This document shows positions 18,413 through 27,061 of a DNA stretch of 60,191 nt, piece after piece. The stretch is from Asaia bogorensis (GTDB lineage: Bacteria; Pseudomonadota; Alphaproteobacteria; Reyranellales; Reyranellaceae). The number at the start of each line of letters is the position of its first letter. Position 1 is the first letter of the stretch. The notes below the pieces were generated by a model that saw nothing but the letters and a program-made list of their open reading frames with translations, searched no databases and was not told where the DNA came from. The stretch covers positions 1 through 60,191 of the forward strand of contig CAMDCE010000031.1 in the NCBI GenBank assembly GCA_945889625.1, read 5' to 3'. The position numbers and the translations under genes are program-made.

Positions 18413-19177
18413 TCAGGACTTCGCGCGCGCCAGGTTGGCGACGTAGCCGCGATTCCAGGTCGGGTTGATCATGACCTCGTTGATCACGATGTGCTTGGGC
18501 AGGCAGGCGATGTAGCGGATCAGATCGCCGACATCCTCCGACTGCGCCATGCGCGCCCGCTCTTCCCTGGTCACCGGCACCGGCCGCTTGTCGAGGATGG
18601 GTGTCGCCACCTCGCCCGGGCAGACGACCGTGGAGCGGATGCCGTTGACGCATTCCTCCATGTTGATGGTGTGGCTCATCGCCACCACGCCGTGCTTGGC
18701 GGCTGAATAGGCCGGACCGCTCAGCAGGCTGGCATTGCGGCCGGCCATCGAGGAGGTGTGGATCAGCACGCCGTCCTTGCGCTTACGCATGATCGGAAGG
18801 GCGGCGGTGGTGCAATAGAAGGCGCTGGAAAGGTTGCCGTCGATCACCTGCTCGGCGCCGGCCGGCGAGAGCTGCTTCCAGCTGCGCTCCAGGATGTTGA
18901 GCCCGGCATTGTTGACCAGGATGTCGAGGCGGCCGAACCTCTTGTCGATGTCGGCGGCAATGCGCGTCACGGCCGAGGCCTTCATGAGATCGCCCGGCTT
19001 CACGACAGCCTTGCCGCCGGCCGCCTTGATGGTGGCGGCAGTGGCGTCGAGCGGCTCCTTGCGCCGGCCGGTCAGCACCACCGTGGCGCCCTCCCTGGCC
19101 AGAGCGATTGCTGCTGCCTGGCCAATACCCGAGCCAGCACCGGTCACCCAGGCGACCTTGCCTGTCAACGAAGCCAT
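18413..19177 (-). CDS. SDR-family NAD(P)-dependent oxidoreductase
   Basis: 254 residues, a classical short-chain dehydrogenase. The cofactor motif TGAGSGIGQA is at residues 12-21, the structural NNAG at 89-92, the catalytic Ser near 142-143 (HTSSMAGRN), and Tyr157 and Lys161 in AYSAAKHG. Arg38-Arg39 after the second beta strand (LTGRRK) favour NADP(H). The substrate is unknown. It lies 159 bp downstream of the ABC-importer ATPase in the same direction, separated by a family A repeat, so co-transcription is possible but not assured. Confidence 0.88.
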   Translation of the reverse strand: MASLTGKVAWVTGAGSGIGQAAAIALAREGATVVLTGRRKEPLDATAATIKAAGGKAVVKPGDLMKASAVTRIAADIDKRFGRLDILVNNAGLNILERSWKQLSPAGAEQVIDGNLSSAFYCTTAALPIMRKRKDGVLIHTSSMAGRNASLLSGPAYSAAKHGVVAMSHTINMEECVNGIRSTVVCPGEVATPILDKRPVPVTREERARMAQSEDVGDLIRYIACLPKHIVINEVMINPTWNRGYVANLARAKS

Positions 19178-19199
19178 CGATGTCTCCTTCTTGTTGAAT

Positions 19200-19325
19200 T
19201 TTCCTCCCCTGTCTTCAGGGGCGGTGTCGGCGTCTTACGCCGACGGAGGGGTCATGAACCTCATTGTGGCTCATGACCCCTCCGCCCCGTATGACGGGGC
19301 ACCTCCCCATAAGAATGGGGAGGGA
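19200..19325. repeat. Palindromic intergenic repeat, family A
   Basis: Two back-to-back family A units. CCTCCCCTGTCTTCAGGGG and GTCGGCGTCTTACGCCGAC are followed by GGAGGGGTCATGA; then TCATGACCCCTCC, CCCCGTATGACGGGG and CCTCCCCATAAGAATGGGG complete the mirror half. It occupies nearly the whole gap between the ABC ATPase and the SDR gene. Confidence 0.85.
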
Positions 19326-19336
19326 AATGATCTGGC

Positions 19337-20440
19337 TCAAAGCACCTTGCCCGTGCCGTCGTCGATCAGATGCATGTTGCTGAGATCGGCGCGCAACTTC
19401 ATCGACTGCATGGCGGTGGCGCCGGAGTTGGGATTGACCCGCCCGGAGACCGCGACACCTTCGATCGTGAAATAGACCAGCGTCTCCATGCCCATCGGCT
19501 CGACGACGTCGATCATCATGTCGAAATCGTGCTGATTGGGCTCGGCATGCGGCCTGGTCTCCATGATGTGCTCGGGCCGCAAGCCCAGCAGCAGGTTGCT
19601 CTTGCCGGCATGGCTGCGATAGCGGGCCGTACGGCTGTCGGGCACGGCAAACGACAGTCTGTCACTCAGCCGCACGCGCAGCGCGCCGGCGGCTTCCTCG
19701 AGCCGGCAGGGAAGGAAATTCATCGCCGGCGAGCCGATGAATCCGGCGACAAAGCGGGTCTGCGGGTTGTGATAAAGCTCCTGCGGCGCGCCGACCTGCT
19801 CGATGACACCGTGGTTCATCACGACCACGCGGTCGGCCAGGGTCATCGCCTCGACCTGGTCGTGGGTGACGTAGATGGTCGTGGTGGGGACGAGCTGGTG
19901 CACCTTCTTGATCTCGGTACGCATCTGGACGCGCAGCTTGGCGTCGAGGTTGCTGAGCGGCTCGTCGAACAGGAACACCTTGGGGTTGCGCACGATGGCG
20001 CGCCCCATGGCGACGCGCTGGCGCTGGCCGCCCGACAGCGCTTTCGGCTTGCGCTCCAGCAGCATCTCGATGTCGAGCATCCTGGCGGCGTCGTCGACCC
20101 GGCGCTTGATCTCGTCCTTGGGAAACTTGCGCAGCTTCAGGCCGAAGGCCATGTTCTCGAACACGCTCATGTGCGGATACAGCGCATAGTTCTGGAACAC
20201 CATGGCGATGTCGCGGTCCTTGGGCGGCACGTCGTTCACGACGCCGCCGCCGATCCAGATTTCACCGGAGGTGATCTCCTCCAGCCCGGCGATCATGCGC
20301 AACGTGGTCGACTTGCCGCAGCCGGACGGACCGACCAGCACGACGAACTCGTGATCCGCGATCTCCAGATCGATGCCCTTTACCGCCTGCACGTCGCCTT
20401 CGAACGACTTGACTATCTTGCGAATCGAAACCTGCGACAT
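19337..20440 (-). CDS. ABC transporter ATP-binding protein (CUT1/MalK-UgpC type)
   Basis: 367 residues from ATG 20440. Walker A GPSGCGKS is at 37-44, the signature LSGGQ at 135-139, Walker B FLFDEP at 156-161, and the switch His in VTHDQVEAM. The C-terminal 130 residues (LLGLRPEHI, VVEPMGMETLVYF) form the TOBE/OB regulatory region found in ATPases of carbohydrate importers. It is the last gene of the minus-strand importer operon, 5 bp after the second permease. Powers uptake of a solute bound by the protein at 22409; the family transports sugars, polyols or glycerol phosphate derivatives. Confidence 0.93.
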   Translation of the reverse strand: MSQVSIRKIVKSFEGDVQAVKGIDLEIADHEFVVLVGPSGCGKSTTLRMIAGLEEITSGEIWIGGGVVNDVPPKDRDIAMVFQNYALYPHMSVFENMAFGLKLRKFPKDEIKRRVDDAARMLDIEMLLERKPKALSGGQRQRVAMGRAIVRNPKVFLFDEPLSNLDAKLRVQMRTEIKKVHQLVPTTTIYVTHDQVEAMTLADRVVVMNHGVIEQVGAPQELYHNPQTRFVAGFIGSPAMNFLPCRLEEAAGALRVRLSDRLSFAVPDSRTARYRSHAGKSNLLLGLRPEHIMETRPHAEPNQHDFDMMIDVVEPMGMETLVYFTIEGVAVSGRVNPNSGATAMQSMKLRADLSNMHLIDDGTGKVL

Positions 20441-20445
20441 GCCGT

Positions 20446-21342
20446 CTATCCCTTGGTTGCGCCGGCTGTCAGGCCGGCGACGTAGTAGTCCATCAAGAAC
20501 GTGTAGATGATGATCGGCGGGGCCGCGCCCATGACGCAAGCAGCCATGATCGTGCCCCAGGCGAACACGTCGCCGCGGATCAGCTCGCGCACGATGCCGA
20601 TGGTCAGCACCGCCTGATCGGCGCTGTAGAGATAGGCCAGCGGATACAGGAAGGCGCCCCAGCCCACCGTGAAGGCGAAGATGGTGGCGGCGATGATGCC
20701 GGGCAGGGCCACGGGAATGAAGATCTTTATCAGAATTTGCGGATAGCTGGCGCCGTCGATCAGGGCGGCCTCGTCGAGTTCCCGGGGGATCGAACTGAAA
20801 TAGCCGATCATGATCCAGGTGCAGAACGGCACCGCCAGTGTCGGGAACAGCAGGACCAACACCCAGGTGTTGTTGATCAGGCCGAGCGAACCGACGACCT
20901 GGAACAGCGGGATGAACAGCAGCGACGGCGGCACCAGGTAGGTCAGGAAGACGCCGGTGGAAATCACCTGGCTGCCCTTGAAGCCCATGCGCGACAGGCT
21001 GAAGGCGGCGAGAATGGCGATCGTCATGCTGAGGATCACCACCAGCCCCGTGACCCAGACCGAGTTCAGGAAGTAGCGCTGGAACTGTGCGTTGGTCACC
21101 AGGTAGACGAAGTTGTCCAGGGTCGGGCTCTGCGGGATCCACGGCGTGCCCTTCTGTGCCGAGATCTCGGCCGACGACTTCAGGCTCGTCATGATCATGT
21201 AGAAGGGCGGGACCAGGAAGATCACCACGAAGACGCTCAGCGCGGCGAAGCTGCCGCGCAGCGCCCAGCGGTTCTGCCGTGCCAGGCTGCCGACCTTGGC
21301 CTTGCGCGGAATTTCGCCCGCGGATGCCGTCACGCTGGTCAT
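20446..21342 (-). CDS. ABC transporter permease (MalG/UgpE type)
   Basis: 298 residues from ATG 21342, a start that overlaps the upstream permease by 4 bp. There are six predicted helices; the first is at about 30-50 (AALSVFVVIFLVPPFYMIM). The cytoplasmic EAA loop that contacts the ATPase is visible as ELDEAALIDGASYPQI followed by IFIPVALPG. These are the features of the second inner-membrane subunit of CUT1 importers. Confidence 0.92.
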   Translation of the reverse strand: MTSVTASAGEIPRKAKVGSLARQNRWALRGSFAALSVFVVIFLVPPFYMIMTSLKSSAEISAQKGTPWIPQSPTLDNFVYLVTNAQFQRYFLNSVWVTGLVVILSMTIAILAAFSLSRMGFKGSQVISTGVFLTYLVPPSLLFIPLFQVVGSLGLINNTWVLVLLFPTLAVPFCTWIMIGYFSSIPRELDEAALIDGASYPQILIKIFIPVALPGIIAATIFAFTVGWGAFLYPLAYLYSADQAVLTIGIVRELIRGDVFAWGTIMAACVMGAAPPIIIYTFLMDYYVAGLTAGATKG

Positions 21343-22289
21343 GTCGAGATCTCCTTGCTGCGCTTCAGCACATCGCGCAGCACGAAGAACGCCAGCGTGG
21401 CCAGGATGGGGAACATGAACAGGCTGACCGACGCACCGCGAGGAATGTTGCCGGACTCGATGCCGACGTTGAATGCGTAGGTGGCGAACAGATGGGTGCT
21501 GTCCTGGGGGCCGCCGCTGGTCAGGATGCGCACGATGTCGAAGTCGGCGAAGGTGACGATCAGGCTGTAAAGCACGGTGATCAGGATGATGTTGCGCATC
21601 ATCGGCAGGGTGATGAAGATCAGCTTGTGCCAGGCGCCGGCGCCGTCGATGGCGGCCGCCTCGTAGAGCTGCTCGGGCACCGATTTGAGGGCCGCGAGAT
21701 ACATGATCATGAAAAACGGCGCGCCGAACCAGGTGTTCACCGCGATCACCGCGATGCGCGCGTTCCACGTGGTGCCGAGGAACGGGATGGACTCCAAGCC
21801 GAACCAGTTGAGCGTCCAGTTGAACGCCGAATAGGACGGGTCGAACAGCCACCACCAGGTCAGGGTGGAAAGTGCCAGCGGAATCACCCACGGCACCAGC
21901 AGCAGGCCGCGCCAGATGCGCTGGTTCTTACCGCGGATGTTGTGCATCAGGTGCGCCAGGATGAAGCCCAGCGTCGCCTTCAACACCACCGCGGTGATCG
22001 CGAACAGGCAGGACTGGAAGATCACCTTCTGAAAGGACGGGCGGTTGAGAAGGTAGACGAAATTATCGAACCCGACGAAGTTCTCCATCTTGCGGTCGAG
22101 CATGCTGAGGAACATCGCATAGAAGGTCGGATAGACCTTGAGGCAGACGATCAGCAGGATCAGCGGCGCGCACAGCAGGAGCGCGGTCGTCGAGCGCCGC
22201 CGCGCCAGCTTCTTCAAGCTCCCCACCTGGCGTGGCGCGGGCGCCGCCGCCGGGCCCGAGCCGATCACCATTGTGCTACCGTCGGCCAT
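21339..22289 (-). CDS. ABC transporter permease (MalF/UgpA type)
   Basis: 316 residues with a soluble N-terminal 35 residues, then six or seven helices (first: ALLLCAPLILLIVCL). The EAA loop reads EQLYEAAAIDGAGAWHKL followed by FITLPMMR. Forms the translocation heterodimer with the permease at 20446, whose gene overlaps this one by 4 bp. A stable hairpin separates it from the binding-protein gene upstream. Confidence 0.92.
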   Translation of the reverse strand: MADGSTMVIGSGPAAAPAPRQVGSLKKLARRRSTTALLLCAPLILLIVCLKVYPTFYAMFLSMLDRKMENFVGFDNFVYLLNRPSFQKVIFQSCLFAITAVVLKATLGFILAHLMHNIRGKNQRIWRGLLLVPWVIPLALSTLTWWWLFDPSYSAFNWTLNWFGLESIPFLGTTWNARIAVIAVNTWFGAPFFMIMYLAALKSVPEQLYEAAAIDGAGAWHKLIFITLPMMRNIILITVLYSLIVTFADFDIVRILTSGGPQDSTHLFATYAFNVGIESGNIPRGASVSLFMFPILATLAFFVLRDVLKRSKEIST

Positions 22290-22356
22290 TCAAGTCTCCT
22301 CGATCGAGAAGGTGTGACACGCCCTGTTCCCTGGGCCGAGCACGTCGCAAGAAAAT

Positions 22357-22398
22357 GTGCCTGACCGGCCCGGCACGATGCCGTAGCCGGTCAGGCAC
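22357..22398 (-). promoter_or_regulatory. Stem-loop between binding-protein and permease genes
   Basis: Perfect 13-bp inverted repeat (GTGCCTGACCGGC / GCCGGTCAGGCAC) with a 16-nt loop; on the transcribed strand it is followed by ATTTTCTT. In many importer operons such a hairpin lets most transcripts end after, or be protected at, the binding-protein gene, so that more binding protein than permease is made. That role is inferred here. Confidence 0.7.
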
Positions 22399-22408
22399 TG
22401 GTTATGCG

Positions 22409-23755
22409 TCAGAGGAAGCCTTCGAGCTCGATGTTGCCCCAGGCAATGACCTGGTCGATCGACTCGCCCGCCTTCAGCTTGGCCAGCATGGTCGGCGCCG
22501 TGCCGCGGTTGTAGATCTGCACCGCGATCTCCGGCGGGGCCGGCATGTGCGCCAGATGCGCGACCGCATTGTGCTGCTTGCGCACCGGGTAGTTGTAGAC
22601 GGTGCCGACGGGCGGCCCGATCTTGTCCCACACCTTCGACTCGGACATCTTGGCATACGGTGGCAGATCGTAGCCCATCACCGCGGTGCTGCGGGCATCG
22701 ACATTGTCGGGCTGCATCAGGAACTCGATCAGGTCCTTGGCTGCGCCCTTGTTCTGGGCGAACTGCCAGATGCCCCAGAAGTTCATGCTGTGCGGCTCGA
22801 ACCGGCCCTTGGGACCGGACGGCACCGGGAAATGCCAAGTGTCGGCGGCCACCGCCGGTGCATCGCGCACCGCCACGGCCCAGGCCGACGGCGGATTGTA
22901 GATGAACGACGAATTGCCGGCGATCAGCGCGCGATTGTTCGACCCATCGTCCCAGCTCTGCGCATCGGCCGGCAGGAACTTCACCAGCTTTTGGCAGTAT
23001 TCCAAGGCCTGGCGGACGGCCGCCGACTTGATCTGGATCTTGCCATTGGCGTCAACCAGCTCGGCGCCGAACGAGGCCAAGATCGACCCCGCCGTATCGA
23101 CATTGTCCGCGGTCGTGCCGAGGCCGATGCCGAACGGCTTGCCGGCCTTGAAGCAGGCCTCGGCGGCCTTCAGCATGGCCTCGTTGGTCCACGCCTTGGC
23201 CTCGGCGGTTTCGGCAACGGCTTCCGCCGGATACATCTTCACCACGTCGATGCCGGCAAATTCCTTCATCATGGTGATGCGGGCCGCCGGGCCCTTGTTC
23301 TGCGTGCCCCAGCTCGACGGAACGGCGACCCACTTGCCCTTGACCTTGCCCAGGTAGTTCGCCACCGCATTGGCTTCGCCGTTCTTGGCGACCAGCCGGC
23401 CGACCACGTCGTCGACATTCTCGAGCTTGTCGGCGTGATCGCGCACGTTCCAGTTGCCGATGGTGACGATGTCGTGACCGCGGCGCGCCTGCGCCTCGGC
23501 GTTGATGGTCAGCAGGTTCTGCCGGCCCTGCGAAGTGATGAAGTCGGCCTTCACCTCGACCTTGTTCTTTTCGGAGAAGGCAGCAACCTGCTTCTTGATC
23601 TCGACGTTGCCGGCCGGCACCCAATGGTCCCAGAAGAACACGGAGACCTGGCCGGCGGCGTAGGCACCGCGTACGAATGGGGCGGCAATGAATGCGGTCG
23701 ACGCGGCGGCCGTGCCGGCCACGAATCGACGACGATTGACTTTCCTGGCAGCCAT
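22409..23755 (-). CDS. ABC transporter substrate-binding protein, Tat-exported
   Basis: 448 residues. The N-terminus has a twin-arginine signal (VNRRRFVAG, then AAASTAFIAAPFVRGAYA, cleavage near AYA/AGQ), so it is probably exported folded. The mature protein fits the family 1 solute-binding proteins that serve CUT1 importers (VFFWDHWVPAGN, LIEFLMQPDNV). The ligand cannot be predicted from sequence. It is the first and probably most highly expressed gene of the importer operon; its promoter should lie in 23756-23984, where I see no obvious operator. Confidence 0.88.
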   Translation of the reverse strand: MAARKVNRRRFVAGTAAASTAFIAAPFVRGAYAAGQVSVFFWDHWVPAGNVEIKKQVAAFSEKNKVEVKADFITSQGRQNLLTINAEAQARRGHDIVTIGNWNVRDHADKLENVDDVVGRLVAKNGEANAVANYLGKVKGKWVAVPSSWGTQNKGPAARITMMKEFAGIDVVKMYPAEAVAETAEAKAWTNEAMLKAAEACFKAGKPFGIGLGTTADNVDTAGSILASFGAELVDANGKIQIKSAAVRQALEYCQKLVKFLPADAQSWDDGSNNRALIAGNSSFIYNPPSAWAVAVRDAPAVAADTWHFPVPSGPKGRFEPHSMNFWGIWQFAQNKGAAKDLIEFLMQPDNVDARSTAVMGYDLPPYAKMSESKVWDKIGPPVGTVYNYPVRKQHNAVAHLAHMPAPPEIAVQIYNRGTAPTMLAKLKAGESIDQVIAWGNIELEGFL

Positions 23756-23984
23756 GAAATTTCCTCCTATACGCCATCCTGATCGGACGGCTGATCGTTT
23801 CCCCGCATCAGTGCAATGCGATGACTCTCACGTGGAGCCTTGCGCGAATGCTATTGAGAAGGCGAGACTCAAGCAACGCATTTTCGAATACGGCCGTTCG
23901 GCGTGAGGTTTGACAGGCCGCGGCGAGCCCCGGATGCTCCCGCCGCTTCGGCGGAGCGCTGAACAGGAGCCACAAGGAGCCATC

Positions 23985-24050
23985 GTGCAGGGAAACACTG
24001 TGAAATCGGTCTTAAAGGCGGGCGCCCTGGGCGCCAGCAGCATTGCCTGA
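23985..24050 (+). CDS. Putative 21-residue leader peptide upstream of the aminotransferase
   Basis: GTG at 23985 is preceded by AAGGAG at the ideal 5-nt spacing, and encodes a 21-residue peptide (begins MQGNTVKSVLK, ends GASSIA). Its TGA at 24048 is one base from the aminotransferase ATG at 24052, which has no Shine-Dalgarno of its own. This arrangement would fit translational coupling. No run of one amino acid is present, so classical attenuation is unlikely. It could also be chance. Confidence 0.4.
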   Translation: MQGNTVKSVLKAGALGASSIA

Positions 24051-24051
24051 G

Positions 24052-25230
24052 ATGCAGCGCATTCCGCTCGTCAACCCCTGGCTCGCCGCCGTCGAACCCT
24101 CGCCCATCGGCGAGACCAAACGCTGGGTGCTCGGTCGCAGTTTTCCCGCCGAGCGGCCCCTGATCGATCTCAGCCAGGCGGTGCCCGGATACCCGCCGGC
24201 ACTCGAACTGCGCAAGCATCTGGGCAAATTGCTGCTCGATCCGGGCATGCACGGCTACACGCCGATCCTGGGCATCCCGACACTGCGCGAAGAATACGCG
24301 GCGCACCTGTCGTCTTTCTATGGCGCGCCGATCACCGCCGGCGAGGTCGGGATCACATCGGGCTGCAACCAGGCGTTCTGCCTTGCCCTCATGAGCATCG
24401 CCAGGGCCGGCGATCAGGTGATCCTGCCACGGCCACACTACTTCAATCACGACATGTGGATGCGCATGCAGGGAATCGAGCCGGTGTCGCTCGATTTCCG
24501 CCCCGGCTCGGGCGCCGTGCCCAACGCCGAGGATGCGGTACGGCTGATCGGTCCGAAGACGCGGGCCATCGTGCTGATCTCGCCCAACAACCCGACTGGC
24601 GCGGTCTATCCACGCGCCACCATCCACGCCTTCTACGAGCTCGCGCGGCAGCGCGGCATCGCCCTGCTCCTCGACGAGACCTATAAGGATTTCCTGGCCG
24701 AAGGCGAGCGACCGCATGATCTCTTCAGCGATCCGGCATGGCGTGGCACCCTGGTGCACCTCTACAGCTTCTCCAAGGTCTTCGCGCTCACCGGCTATCG
24801 GGTCGGCGGCGTCACCGCGGGCGCCGCGCTGATGGCCGAAATCGAAAAGGCAATGGATTGCGTGTCGATCTGCCCGCCGCGACTCGGCCAGGAAGCAGCA
24901 CTCTATGGCATGCGCAACCTGCTGCCCTGGGCGCGGCGCAACACCGAAGGGCTGAAGTCGCGTGCCGACCTCCTGGGCGACGGTCTGCAGCGCTCCAACC
25001 GCTGGCGGCTGGTCAGCATCGGCGCCTACTTCGCCTACGTCGAGCATCCCTTCGCCGGCCAACGCTCGACCGAAGTCTCCAGGCGGCTCGCCGACGAGGA
25101 GAACCTGCTCACCATTCCCGGCGACATGTTCGGCGCGGGACAGGAGCGCTTCGTGCGACTGGCCTTCGCCAACGTGAGCGACGACAAGATTCCCGCGGTG
25201 CTGGAACGGCTTGAACGCTTCGGCCAGTAG
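24052..25230 (+). CDS. PLP-dependent class I/II aminotransferase
   Basis: 392 residues from ATG 24052; TTG 24043 is an alternative start. It is a fold-type I aminotransferase: SPNNPTG at 178-184, Asp209 in LLLDETYKD that pairs with the pyridine nitrogen, and the PLP Lys242 in LYSFSKVFALTGYRVG. Tyr130 (RPHYF) probably stacks near the cofactor. An amino donor or acceptor cannot be assigned. It diverges from the ABC importer and precedes an alpha/beta hydrolase by 40 bp, so aminotransferase, hydrolase and importer may serve one nitrogen-containing substrate. Confidence 0.88.
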   Translation: MQRIPLVNPWLAAVEPSPIGETKRWVLGRSFPAERPLIDLSQAVPGYPPALELRKHLGKLLLDPGMHGYTPILGIPTLREEYAAHLSSFYGAPITAGEVGITSGCNQAFCLALMSIARAGDQVILPRPHYFNHDMWMRMQGIEPVSLDFRPGSGAVPNAEDAVRLIGPKTRAIVLISPNNPTGAVYPRATIHAFYELARQRGIALLLDETYKDFLAEGERPHDLFSDPAWRGTLVHLYSFSKVFALTGYRVGGVTAGAALMAEIEKAMDCVSICPPRLGQEAALYGMRNLLPWARRNTEGLKSRADLLGDGLQRSNRWRLVSIGAYFAYVEHPFAGQRSTEVSRRLADEENLLTIPGDMFGAGQERFVRLAFANVSDDKIPAVLERLERFGQ

Positions 25231-25233
25231 CAT

Positions 25234-25258
25234 TCCTCCCCCGAAGACGGGGGAGGAA
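25234..25258. repeat. Palindromic intergenic repeat, family A (minimal copy)
   Basis: CCTCCCCC GAAGAC GGGGGAGG hairpin in the 40-bp gap between the aminotransferase and the hydrolase. It ends 12 bp before the hydrolase start, beside the GAGGAG ribosome-binding site. Confidence 0.7.
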
Positions 25259-25270
25259 AGAGGAGACGGC

Positions 25271-26143
25271 ATGCCACATGCGACCACTCCGGATGGCGTG
25301 AAGCTCTACTACGAGGAGACCGGCAGCGGCACGCCGATCCTCTTCGTGCACGAATACAGCGGCGACTGGCGGAGCTGGGAGCCGCAGATGCGGTTCTTCG
25401 CCCGCAAGCATCGTTGCGTCACCTACTCCTTCCGCGGTTACCCGGGTTCGGACGTGCCGGAGAGCGGCGCGATGTATTCGCAGCAGCACGCGGTCGACGA
25501 CGCCAGGCACGTGCTCGACCACCTGAAGATCGCCAAGGCTCACGTCGTCGGCCTGTCGCAGGGCGCTTTCGCGACAGCGCACTTCGGCCGCCTCTACGCC
25601 CCTCGCGCGCTGTCGCTCACCCTGGCCGGCGTCGGCTCCGGCGCCGACCGCGCCGGGCACGAGCAGTTCAAGAAGAGCGCACTGGTGACAGCCAAGCGCA
25701 TCCGCGCCGAAGGCATGCCCAAATATGCCGAGGGCCTGACCAGAAACCCGACGCGCTCGCGCTTCATGCAGAAGGACCCACGCGGCTTCGCCGAGTTCGT
25801 CCGCCATCTCGGCGAGCATCCGGGAGTAGGCGCAGCCAACACCATGGAGAACTATCAGGGCAAGCGGCCCTCGCTCTACGACTTCGAGGCCGAATGGAAG
25901 AAGCTCGACGTGCCGACCCTGATCGTCTGCGGCGACGAGGACGAGCCCTGCCTGCAGTCCAGCCTTTACCTGAAGGCCGTGCTGCCCAACGCCGGGCTCC
26001 CCATCTTCGCCAAGACCGGCCACACGGTGAATATCGAGGAGCCCGACGCCTTCAACCGCGAGGTCTGGAACTTCATCACCCTCGCCGAAGCCGGGAAATG
26101 GACGCCCGGCCAGGCCATGGGAGCCGGTGCCAGCCTGATCTGA
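25271..26143 (+). CDS. Alpha/beta-fold hydrolase
   Basis: 290 residues from ATG 25271, with GAGGAG just upstream. The oxyanion region follows LFVHEYSGDWRSW (an HE instead of the usual HG), the nucleophile is Ser96 in GLSQG, a likely acid is the Asp in CGDEDEPC, and the base is His in KTGHTVNIEEP, giving a complete triad. These enzymes hydrolyse esters, amides or C-C bonds; the specific reaction is unknown. Probably co-transcribed with the preceding aminotransferase. Confidence 0.87.
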   Translation: MPHATTPDGVKLYYEETGSGTPILFVHEYSGDWRSWEPQMRFFARKHRCVTYSFRGYPGSDVPESGAMYSQQHAVDDARHVLDHLKIAKAHVVGLSQGAFATAHFGRLYAPRALSLTLAGVGSGADRAGHEQFKKSALVTAKRIRAEGMPKYAEGLTRNPTRSRFMQKDPRGFAEFVRHLGEHPGVGAANTMENYQGKRPSLYDFEAEWKKLDVPTLIVCGDEDEPCLQSSLYLKAVLPNAGLPIFAKTGHTVNIEEPDAFNREVWNFITLAEAGKWTPGQAMGAGASLI

Positions 26144-26145
26144 CT

Positions 26146-26276
26146 CCCGACCCCCTCCGCCGCGGTATGACCGCGCCACCTCCCCCGAAGACGGGGGAGG
26201 CAACAGAGTCATTCCTCCCCCGTCTTCGGGGGAGGTGTCGGCGTAAGACGCCGACGGAGGGGGTCATGACTCTTTG
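26146..26276. repeat. Palindromic intergenic repeat, family A (two units)
   Basis: Two opposed family A units between the convergent hydrolase and thiD: CCCCCTCCGCCGCGGTATGA, then CCTCCCCCGAAGACGGGGGAG, then the mirror-image CCTCCCCCGTCTTCGGGGGAG and GTCGGCGTAAGACGCCGAC, ending in GGAGGGGGTCATGAC. The last bases provide the stop codon of thiD. Confidence 0.85.
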
Positions 26277-27061
26277 ACTGTCACGGCGTGGTTGAGCGGG
26301 CCGTGGCCGCGGCCGAAGCCGGGCGCTGTCTCGATGGCCCGCCGTACATAGGTTCGCGCACGCGCGACGGCATCCTTGAGGCTCATCTTTTGCGCCAGGC
26401 CGGCGGCGATCGCCGAGGCGAGCGTGCAGCCGGTGCCGTGGGTGTTGCGACCAGGGATACGTGCATCGTCGAAGCGTTCGATCCGGCCGTCATGGAGCAG
26501 CAGATCGACCACGCGATCGCCCTCGAGATGGCCGCCCTTCATCAGAACCGCCGCGGCGCCGAGCTCGACGAGCTTGCCGGCCGCGCGCCTCATGTCGGCC
26601 TCGGCCCGCACGGGAAACCCCACCAGTACTTCGGCCTCGGGCAGGTTGGGCGTCAGCAGCGCCGCCAGCGGCAGCAGGAGATCGCGAAGTGCTGCTTCGG
26701 CGTCGCTCAGCAGCAACCGGTGGCCGCCCTTGGCGACCATGACCGGATCGACGACCAGCGGCACGCCGGCGGCATGCTTGCCGAAGGACGCCACCACGGT
26801 CGCGATCACCTCGGCGCTGTGCAGCATTCCGGTCTTCAGCGCATCGGCGCCGATGTCGGTCAGCACGACCTCGATCTGCTGGGCGATGAAGGCGGGCTCG
26901 ACGGTCACGACGCCGTGCACGCCCTCGGTGTTCTGGGCGGTCAGCGCGGTGATCGCGGTCGCCGCGAACCCGCCCATCGCCGTCACCGCCTTGATGTCGG
27001 CCTGAATGCCCGCGCCACCGCCGGAGTCGGAACCGGCGACGATCAGGACCCGGCCTTTCAT
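26264..27061 (-). CDS. thiD: Hydroxymethylpyrimidine/phosphomethylpyrimidine kinase
   Basis: 265 residues, the normal ThiD length. It phosphorylates HMP and HMP-phosphate for thiamine synthesis in the cytoplasm. [16 protein letters not shown] near residues 10-25 is the family hallmark, [10 protein letters not shown] carries substrate-phosphate contacts, and the ribokinase-type loop with the catalytic Asp is [19 protein letters not shown]. Its start overlaps the glmM stop by 4 bp. The final codons and stop lie in a repeat element. thiE is about 28 kb away, and no TPP riboswitch was recognised near either gene. Confidence 0.95.
   Translation of the reverse strand: MKGRVLIVAGSDSGGGAGIQADIKAVTAMGGFAATAITALTAQNTEGVHGVVTVEPAFIAQQIEVVLTDIGADALKTGMLHSAEVIATVVASFGKHAAGVPLVVDPVMVAKGGHRLLLSDAEAALRDLLLPLAALLTPNLPEAEVLVGFPVRAEADMRRAAGKLVELGAAAVLMKGGHLEGDRVVDLLLHDGRIERFDDARIPGRNTHGTGCTLASAIAAGLAQKMSLKDAVARARTYVRRAIETAPGFGRGHGPLNHAVTVKES

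Noticed and set aside
19337..21142. A single 601-residue ABC protein
   Set aside because: Residues upstream of MSQVSIRKIV are a non-coding frame overlapping the second permease. The true ATPase starts at 20440.
24043..24051. TTG 24043 as the start of the aminotransferase
   Set aside because: It has no Shine-Dalgarno and lies within the putative leader ORF. ATG 24052 directly after the leader stop is more plausible, though the TTG cannot be excluded.
18155..26276. CRISPR array, considered because of recurring short repeats
   Set aside because: The repeats are palindromic, spaced kilobases apart and in opposed pairs. There are no regular spacers and no cas genes.
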